Assembly: GCF_019925205.1 (NCBI RefSeq)
Contig: NC_083564.1
Span: 15,038,134 to 15,102,133, forward strand
DNA: 64,000 nucleotides
DNA from: Metopolophium dirhodum
Taxonomy: Eukaryota; Arthropoda; Insecta; Hemiptera; Aphididae
Reading direction: 5' to 3'
Shown: positions 57,256 to 64,000 of the stretch, one piece after another
How the letters are laid out: each line of letters begins with the position of its first letter
Numbering within the stretch: the first letter of the stretch is position 1
Position numbers and translations under genes: made by a program
Notes under the pieces: model-generated
What the model saw: the letters and a program-made list of their open reading frames with translations, nothing else
Databases searched by the model: none
What the model was told of the DNA's origin: nothing

Positions 57256-60200
57256 TAAATGACCGCAGTAGAACAACAAAGCTTCGTGTTGTTTTCGACG
57301 GGTCAGCAAAAACAAGTACCGGCATATCATTAAATGATACATTAATGAATGGTCCGAAAATACAGCCTGCTTTGTTAGAAATCGTCATTCGGTTTAGAAC
57401 ACATAGATATGCGTTCTCGGTCGATATAACAAAAATGTATCGACAGGTATTAATACACAAAGAAGATCGCGATTATCAACGCATATTGTGGAGATCTGAT
57501 CAAAATGATGAAATAAAAATGTATAAGTTGTGTACTGTAACATACGGTTTAGCACCTGCAGGATTTTTGGCAGTAAGTTGTGTTAACCGCGTTGCTGAGG
57601 ACGCCGTCAACGTAAAATTAAAAGAAATTATAAAAAACGATTTCTGTGTAGACGATTGTCTTACCGGAGCCGATACGTTAACGGAAGCAATACAATTACG
57701 TAGTGAACTGATTTCAACTATGCATAAGGCAGGATTTGAATTATCTAAATGGACAGCAAATCATAAAAACCTAATCCCGGACACAAATGAAAACGAAGCA
57801 TCGTCAGTATCAATGGATAAGGAAAGTGTGAAGACCTTGGGTTTGTATTGGGAACCAAACAGTGATCATTACACTTACGTTGTTCAACCACCGAAAATAA
57901 ACATTGAGGTAACCAAAAGAGATGTTATTGCTGGACTAGCAACATTATTCGACCCATTAGGTCTAGTAGGTCCAGTAATATTAGTGGGCAAAAAATTACT
58001 ACAAGATTTATGGCGTGAGAAAATTGAATGGGATAGTCAAATTCCACCACACATGCAATCGGTGTGGAACGGGTATATCGATTGTTTAAATGAATTAAAT
58101 ACTTTTAATATACCACGTTGGCTTGGATCCAATAATGATAAACAAATTGAGATACACGGGTTCGCAGATGCGTCCATGAAGGCGTATGGCGCCTGTATAT
58201 ACATGCGTACGTCAGATAAGGACGGTAATATTACATGTCAATTAGTGTGTGCCAAATCTCGTATTACGCCAATAAAGGTAATTTCTATTCCTAGATTAGA
58301 GCTATGCGCGGCGCTACTTTTATCACGTCTAATGTCCACAGTTATACCAGCACTTAATATAAGTGTGTCAAAAAGATATTTTTGGACAGATTCCACTGTC
58401 ACCTTAGCTTGGTTAGCTGCAGATTCAGGCAGGTGGAAAACATTCGTTGCGAATCGTGTCAGTGAAATCCAAACATTAACTAATAGTTTGGAGTGGGGAC
58501 ATGTGAAATCGAACGACAATCCAGCTGATGTATTGTCACGAGGGTGTACGCCGAACGAATTAAAAATCAATACGCTTTGGTGGCATGGTCCGGTATGGTT
58601 AAAAAATAATGAATTTAAACATTCAACAGCATATATAGAAGGTTCCGCACATATAAATGATATCAAAAATGAAGAAAAGATTACGCCTATTATAGTGTGT
58701 ACTACAAAGGTGGGCGCGTCGTTTGACATTGATAAGTACTCGACGCTGAACAAATTATCGCACGTCGTTGCGTACTTATTACGATACAAAAACAACTCAT
58801 TATCAAAACGTAATAATATTCCGCGAATTACCGGCCCGCTTAATACAGACGAGGTATTAACTGCAATAAAATCAATAATTAAACTATTACAGGGCACATA
58901 TTTTTCCTCGGAAATTAAAGATTTAAAAAGCAAACACTATGTGTCGTTGAGTAGTAATATATATAAATTAAACCCGTTCATAGACGATGATGGAATCGTG
59001 CGCGTGGGCGGTAGACTAACCAACGCGACACTTATTGATACAGATCAACGATTTCCAATTATTATACCTAAGGAGACAAACTTTTCGAAATTAATTATGT
59101 TACGCGAACACGAAAGGTTAATGCACGCTGGTCCTCATGCTACACTTGCAACGGTGCGATTAAAATATTGGCCACTCAATGGGCGGAGATGTGCGCGAAA
59201 AGTCGTACATCAATGCGTAAAATGTTTTAGAGCACGACCGAAAAATGTGTCACCTTTAATGGGTAATTTACCCAAATTTCGAGTCGATCGGGCGAGTAGA
59301 TGTTTCGAAAATTGTGGGGTAGATTACGCAGGACCGTTTCTATTGAAATGCAGTAATCGACGAAATGCCGCAGCTCAAAAAGCATATATATGCGTGTTCG
59401 TATGTTTCGCGACGAAGGCTGTACATTTAGAACTAGTGTGTGATTTAAGCACAGATGCATTTATCGCTGCTTTAAAAAGATTCATATCCCGCCGAGGTTT
59501 ATGTAAAAATATATATTCCGATAACGCCACTTGCTTCGTAGGTGCGAACAATAAATTTAACGAATTAAAACAATTAATGTCGGTGGAAGACCACAAAATA
59601 CGGATTAATCAATTTATGACCAATAATGAAATGACATGGCATTTCATTCCTCCACGGGCCCCTCATTTCGGCGGACTGTGGGAGGCGGCGGTTCACAGCA
59701 TTAAAAAACATTTAAATCGCAGTATAGGATCCGTAAAAATGACCTACGATGAGTTCTATACGCTAATAGTACAGATTGAAGCGTGTCTAAATTCACGACC
59801 ACTTACCCCGTTATCTACTGATCCTTTTGATTTATCCGTCCTTACTCCTGGCCATTTTTTAATAGGAGACTCACTCTCAGCGTTGCCGGAACAAGAAATA
59901 AATAACTTAACCAATAATTTGTTGTCACGGTGGCAAAAGGTACAACACATTACGCATCAAATTTGGAGACGTTGGAGCTTAGAGTATCTAAGTCAACTCC
60001 AGGAACGTTCCAAATGGAATAAGCCAGATAATTCCGTTTTAAAAATTGGTTCCATGGTTTTGATAAAAGACCAAAATTTGCCCCCGTTACAATGGCACCT
60101 GGGACGCGTGAGCGAAGTATTTCCGGGCAGTGACGGCGTCGTACGAGTCGCAACGGTCAATACTCCAAGTGGGCTGAGGAAGAGAGCGGTGAGGCTATTA

Positions 60201-60302
60201 TGCCTATTGCCAATACAAGATAACGATGAATCAAGTCAAAAAAAAATAAAAAGTTGTAAAAAAAAAAAAAAAAAATGTATTATTAGGGTATTTTTCAATT
60301 AA
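57228..60302 (+). CDS. pol: BEL RT-RNase H-integrase frame
   Basis: An open frame of 1024 codons, beginning just after an in-frame TAA and lacking a proper ATG, so it is a continuation of gag in another frame rather than a separate gene. Reverse transcriptase: KLRVVFDGSAKTS (about 18-30), SVDITKMYRQ with Asp66, and the FCVDD box (Asp142-143). RNase H: Asp314 (FADAS), Glu358 (PRLELC), Asp388 (WTDST), Asp434. Integrase: HHCC finger (His628, His633 or 637, Cys663, Cys666), then Asp699, Asp765, Glu819, the D,D,E triad, all present. The C-terminal domain seen in BEL integrases (GHFLIGDSL, LPPLQWHLGRV) follows at about 875-1005. The last about 20 residues come from an A-run and are Lys-rich. It copies the element RNA to DNA and inserts it. 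Confidence 0.93.
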   Translation: MLYLPHSYVINDRSRTTKLRVVFDGSAKTSTGISLNDTLMNGPKIQPALLEIVIRFRTHRYAFSVDITKMYRQVLIHKEDRDYQRILWRSDQNDEIKMYKLCTVTYGLAPAGFLAVSCVNRVAEDAVNVKLKEIIKNDFCVDDCLTGADTLTEAIQLRSELISTMHKAGFELSKWTANHKNLIPDTNENEASSVSMDKESVKTLGLYWEPNSDHYTYVVQPPKINIEVTKRDVIAGLATLFDPLGLVGPVILVGKKLLQDLWREKIEWDSQIPPHMQSVWNGYIDCLNELNTFNIPRWLGSNNDKQIEIHGFADASMKAYGACIYMRTSDKDGNITCQLVCAKSRITPIKVISIPRLELCAALLLSRLMSTVIPALNISVSKRYFWTDSTVTLAWLAADSGRWKTFVANRVSEIQTLTNSLEWGHVKSNDNPADVLSRGCTPNELKINTLWWHGPVWLKNNEFKHSTAYIEGSAHINDIKNEEKITPIIVCTTKVGASFDIDKYSTLNKLSHVVAYLLRYKNNSLSKRNNIPRITGPLNTDEVLTAIKSIIKLLQGTYFSSEIKDLKSKHYVSLSSNIYKLNPFIDDDGIVRVGGRLTNATLIDTDQRFPIIIPKETNFSKLIMLREHERLMHAGPHATLATVRLKYWPLNGRRCARKVVHQCVKCFRARPKNVSPLMGNLPKFRVDRASRCFENCGVDYAGPFLLKCSNRRNAAAQKAYICVFVCFATKAVHLELVCDLSTDAFIAALKRFISRRGLCKNIYSDNATCFVGANNKFNELKQLMSVEDHKIRINQFMTNNEMTWHFIPPRAPHFGGLWEAAVHSIKKHLNRSIGSVKMTYDEFYTLIVQIEACLNSRPLTPLSTDPFDLSVLTPGHFLIGDSLSALPEQEINNLTNNLLSRWQKVQHITHQIWRRWSLEYLSQLQERSKWNKPDNSVLKIGSMVLIKDQNLPPLQWHLGRVSEVFPGSDGVVRVATVNTPSGLRKRAVRLLCLLPIQDNDESSQKKIKSCKKKKKKCIIRVFFN

Positions 60303-60580
60303 TTATTGTAATTTGGATTTATATTATGTTGAATTAACGAATTATTTATTATGTATATTATTTTTAGTATATTATTTAACTAATAATTTTAATTTTGTAT
60401 TTATATTATGGTGAGTTAACGCAAACTTTATATTATTTTCAATAATCTTTTTGATTGTGGGCTAAATTTATTAGTTATTAATTTAATATGTTTTTACTTA
60501 TTTTTGTTCCATTCAGAGACCGTGACCTTAATATTATTTTATTATATCATGTTGAAGACTATCCTTCAAGGTGGCCCCTA
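60303..60580 (+). other. BEL 3' region before the LTR
   Basis: AT-rich. The stretch just before the LTR (CTTCAAGGTGGCCCCTA) is the candidate polypurine tract position, though only part of it is purine. Confidence 0.5.
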
Positions 60581-60891
60581 TGTTTAATGTACAATATTAT
60601 TATCGATAATGTATAGCAGCCATTATTATCATTTATGATATCGCTATGGATCGGGCAATAACACCTTTAATATTAAGGCACGGGTCGTCAGTTCGATCTC
60701 AACGACGCGTCGGTGACAATGCCGGTCAATGTACGCGACGTAATGTAATATTCACATTATTATAACAATTAAAATAGTGTTTATTATTTAAAATTATTAT
60801 TCAAGTATTATTAATAAAATATATCAATCAATTATACAGTCCACTAGTATTTCATTAGTTTTTTTATTCAAATTGAAACTGAGCCGAAACA
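60581..60891 (+). repeat. BEL 3' LTR
   Basis: Identical to the 5' LTR over 311 bases apart from A at 60889. Followed by TACAT. Confidence 0.93.
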
Positions 60892-60974
60892 TACATCGTG
60901 CACCATTAGTTATTGTGAGCATTTAAACACACCAATGTCGCGTATTAATAATTAGATAATTTTCACCAAAATTT

Positions 60975-61381
60975 ATTTTAATTGACTTTGAAAAATCTAT
61001 ACATAATGCCGCACAACAAGTTTGGCCAGAGATTAATATTAAAGGCTGTCGTTTTCGCCTAGGACATAATTGGTGGAAAAAAATACAATGCCTTGGCTTA
61101 AATACAAATTATAAAAAACAAAATTCGGAGGAAAGTAATTTTTAAAAATGTTTTTTGATTTACCTAATATTTAGGCTGAATTTTCGACAACATCTAATCG
61201 TACAACAAATAGTTGTGAATCATTTCTCGCGAAGCTGAATAGTTTATGTTATTATATCACATCCAAATTTTTATATTTTATTGATTCTCTCAAAGAAATA
61301 CAATCTAATACATACATTCAAATAAGAAGTAGAGATCTACCCAAAAAATCAAAACACAATATAGAAAAGGAGAATATATAA
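60975..61381 (+). pseudogene. MULE-type transposase C-terminal fragment
   Basis: The plus strand reads FILIDFEKSIHNAAQQVWPE, KGCRFRLGHNWWKKIQCLGL, a stop and frame change, MFFDLPNI, then AEFSTTSNRTTNSCESFLAK and SNTYIQIRSRD before TAA. This is the order of MULE-like transposases in insects ('DFE.A...A....P.....GC.FHL.Q...RKIQ..GL' and later 'RTTNSCE.FH'). The middle region is shortened. The BEL 3' LTR ends about 85 bases upstream. A dead copy. Confidence 0.75.
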
Positions 61382-61494
61382 GGAGAGCAAATGACTAAGT
61401 ACAAAAATAATCAAATTAGTAGACTTTATTAAGCTCGTATCATTCAAATATTTACCCGTTTAATATCATATAATTATTGACAATATTAATTATT

Positions 61495-62850
61495 AAAAAA
61501 GGTGGGTAAGTTGATGTCGCTCTGCTGTACAGTAGGTTACAAGTGGGTCACTGTAATGGATGGTGTTAAATTTGAGTTCAATGATATAATATCATTGTAT
61601 GAGAAAAACGATTCTGAGGGAAAACGGTCAGTCAGCCTATGATATTACCAACTATAATTGATGATATTATTGTGAAAAAAGTAATTTATATATAACCTAC
61701 TTACGTGGAACCTTGTTTAAAATTTTCAATCCTTAGCTACAAAAGTTAAACATTTTATAAATTTTAAACTACAAAATAATTATTAAATTATAAATTTGAT
61801 ACATTTTGTAAAAATTTGAACTTTAAATGCTTATAAAAATAAAATGTGCCTATGCATTTTTAATATTTTTTAACTGCCATTAGAACGATAAATCAGAAGC
61901 CTTATATTAAATTTTCACCCTTTTTTACCCAAAAAATAAAATTTAATTTATATTTATAGAAAAAGAAAACTAAGCAAATTGAGAACTTACAATGTCCGTA
62001 AACAGCTCAAAAAGGGTCAAATCATTTTCAAAATGTTATCATGTATAGAAAATGCTAATATAAACATTCAGTGAAATTTTCAAGTATCTACAGTCGTACA
62101 TTTTTTAATTACAACAAAATAAGAAATCGTTACACGAGAAATCGAGTGAATATCAAATGTTGTAAAAATATGAATTTCAAACGCTCATAAATAATTAATT
62201 TGACTTTCTTGTAGACATTTTTTTTTTGATAAAGGTAGATAAACTTATGGATAATCTTGTATTACATTTTCAAATCTTAGATTGAAAAAGAAAAGTTTTT
62301 ATGAATTCTCAATTCAAAATAATTTGCTAATTTTAGTGAATTTTTCGTATTTTGTCAATATTTGAACTTTAAATGCTTATAAATAAAAACTGTGACTAAG
62401 GAATAATGACAAATTTCACTGTAACAATAGTAGGATCCTTGTATTAAATTTTCATGCTTTTTTACCCAACATATAACATTTTATTGATATTTGTAGAAAA
62501 AAAAACTAAAAAAAATGGAAACTGAAAATGTCCGTAAACAGCTCAAAAGAAGTCAAAATATTTGGAAAATGTTATGGTGTACAGAAAATGCTAATATAAA
62601 CATTCAGTAAAAATTTCATGTACCTACAGTCATTTGTTTTAGATGTACCAAAAACCAAAATCGATTTTCTCGAAAACAGATTTTGCGTAAAAATTCCCGT
62701 TTGTCCTTAAATTTTCTTTTGTTTTTCACGTCGTGTTAGAAAATTACTAGGAAAGTTTTACTTTTGATCCCCCAAAGTACAAACGAGATTCACTTTCCTA
62801 TCAGAAAAGCTACTGTTGAAGAAAATCCAAGCACTTTCACTGTCCTAAAT
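61495..62850 (-). repeat. Repeat family A, long copy in reverse
   Basis: AAAAAAGGTGGGTAAG at the left, then the GTACAGTAGGTTACAAGTGG block, the palindrome ATGATATAATATCAT, the interior, and finally CAGAAAAGCTACTGTTGAAG and ACTGTCCTAAATG at the right. It is cut before the AGATTCTGAG end. Confidence 0.85.
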
Positions 62851-62944
62851 GTGTTAATATTTACAAAAAAAAAATAAGATGACCAAACTTATATAGCTGC
62901 CCGTTCATGAAGTGGCTTGACATAAGTCCATCCAAACTTTTGTT

Positions 62945-64000
62945 TTAGATTTTGAGTTTTATCTACATCCCCTATATTGAATAATATACGTTATATTATC
63001 ATTGATTATAAAATATACCATAGATTGATCACTGGCCATTATGTATGCGCAGCAAAAGAAATGAATGAAAAATGGATGAGGCTGTTATGGTTTATGATTT
63101 ATGAACCACTGTCGTTGAGCATGTATGGTTAATTTTTAGTTACTAATGTAATGATATGCTCACACATCATTATAATAAATAAACTAAAATCTTACAGAAT
63201 AATAAATAGCGGCCAGACTGTCGTTCGTAGAAATCGGTCATCCCTAATAAAACTATTGTCACCGACAAAAAGGTCTTTGCCGCCGAAGAGAAATCTAGTT
63301 CGGGGAAATACAAAAACGTTTGATAAAACCACCTACCACTCTTTGGTCGGCATATCCGTGTCGTCCCTTAAACCAGTGCATGAGCACCAACCATCAGAGT
63401 AACAACCTCTCAAGTCTCAAAAAACCGATTTCAACGAGCGACAACTGGACTCCTTATGCGAGCAATAATCAGTGCGTTCTTTAATTCAATTTTTGTATTT
63501 GAAGTATTACTTTGTTTCATCTAAAACCTAAAACTCCTACAGTATTATCTACAAACAACTGCGGATCAGGTAAGACATTTAATATAATATTTTATATTTA
63601 TTGCATTTAATACATTATATGTGCTTTTTACATAAAATTACATTGTACGGTGTATTTGATCTAATTCTCGAATACACGATCTCGAGAGCCCTCCGAACAC
63701 CTGGAGGAAGGTAATAGCTTAATTTTACTATTTTAACATCTGATTTTAATATAACTATCGACAGGAGTCGTATTTTTATTTATCTTATTTCTAAGTTATT
63801 ACACTAATGTATTAGTATAGTAAGTATTTACAACCAATAATTATATGATAATTGATAGACACACATAATGTATGTAATAGATGTTTGAAATTAGGTAGAG
63901 ATACACGGTAGATATACAGATCTAATGCTCTAAAATATCTATAATATAGATAAATAATAAATATAAAATAGCATACTTGATTTAAAATTTTTCACTCAAT
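62945..64000 (+). repeat. Repeat B, third partial copy (runs off the window)
   Basis: 62945-62995 (CCTATATTGAATAATATACG) and 63845-64000 (GGTAGAGATACACGGTAGAT and following) match 4995-5210. An insert of about 850 bases (63000-63845) lies between them. Confidence 0.65.
63151..63590 (+). other. Unrecognised GC-richer segment with ORF and splice donor
   Basis: An 83-residue ATG frame (63151-63402), basic and Ser-rich (RRNRSSLIKLLSPTKRSLPP), without a recognised domain. Downstream TCAGTGCG (about 63470) looks like an initiator, and GCGGATCAG|GTAAGAC at about 63570 is a canonical donor. The segment may be a captured 5' UTR or first exon inside the insert of repeat B copy 3. Weak support for each part. 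Confidence 0.25.

Larger units (their letters stand above)
53345..60891 (+). mobile_element. Full-length BEL/Pao LTR retrotransposon
   Basis: 7547 bp bounded by 311-bp LTRs (53345-53655 and 60581-60891) and a TACAT duplication. Order: LTR, primer-binding site, leader with a nested hAT miniature element, gag-protease frame, RT-RNaseH-integrase frame, LTR. By my reading the LTRs differ at one base (T at 53653 against A at 60889), so the insertion is recent. BEL elements normally encode one long polyprotein; here a net -1 frame change falls at the junction of the two frames. It may be inactive as read. It is the most complete element in the window. Confidence 0.95.

Noticed and set aside
58238..58933. 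A 231-codon reverse frame inside the BEL RT frame
   Set aside because: A shadow of the conserved forward coding frame.

Overview
This window is AT-rich eukaryotic DNA from an insect, most likely an aphid or a close hemipteran relative. That is an inference from composition and from the mix of transposon families; no species-diagnostic host gene is present. I see no complete, confidently named host gene. Almost everything that can be identified is transposable element (TE) sequence, in nested and dated layers.

The best-preserved unit is a full-length BEL/Pao LTR retrotransposon at 53345-60891. It has two 311-bp LTRs that differ at one base, a 5-bp target duplication (TACAT), a primer-binding site matching the 3' end of tRNA-Tyr, a gag-protease frame (55045-57255) and an RT-RNaseH-integrase frame (57228-60302). 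A hAT-type miniature element (53810-54894) is nested in its leader. The BEL copy landed beside a decayed MULE-type transposase (about 60975-61381).

Layout. 1-1405: a fragment of repeat family A, then a decayed LINE ORF1. 1405-7190: first copy of a long repeat B, holding a broken Gypsy element (LTR 1621-2044, gag, protease) and a Helitron-like segment. 7810-8308: two exons of a hAT/ZMYM1-like protein. 8985-10310: CATA/CA microsatellites. 10990-12060: a GATA-like tandem repeat and a candidate spliced transcript on the minus strand. 14985-24000: second copy of repeat B, split by a 3.7-kb compound family A insertion (17614-21309) that carries an IS1595/Merlin-like transposase remnant. 22877-28137: hAT miniature elements, a split LINE and a Helitron helicase remnant. 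29410-30440: a decayed LINE. 31044-31352: an unrecognised, relatively GC-rich ORF whose 3' UTR was copied into a hAT miniature element at 32702-33939. 34047-37463: a hAT transposase split by family A, and a family A copy with an internal inversion. 38200-43670: miniature inverted-repeat elements, candidate microexons and a truncated SINE. 44145-45250: a LINE reverse transcriptase. 46660-48870: family A copies, partly as a hairpin. 49285-50125: a LINE RNase H/3' end. 50867-51153: a tRNA-derived SINE. 52310-52975: family A remnants. 61495-64000: family A and a third partial copy of repeat B.

Family A is the dominant signal, with at least 13 copies or fragments. Comparing empty and filled sites shows its ends (AGATTCTGAG... 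and ...TTATCCACC), a preference for T/A runs and no clear target duplication. One long copy carries a degenerate DDE-type transposase C-terminus. This is the best candidate here for an under-described mobile system.
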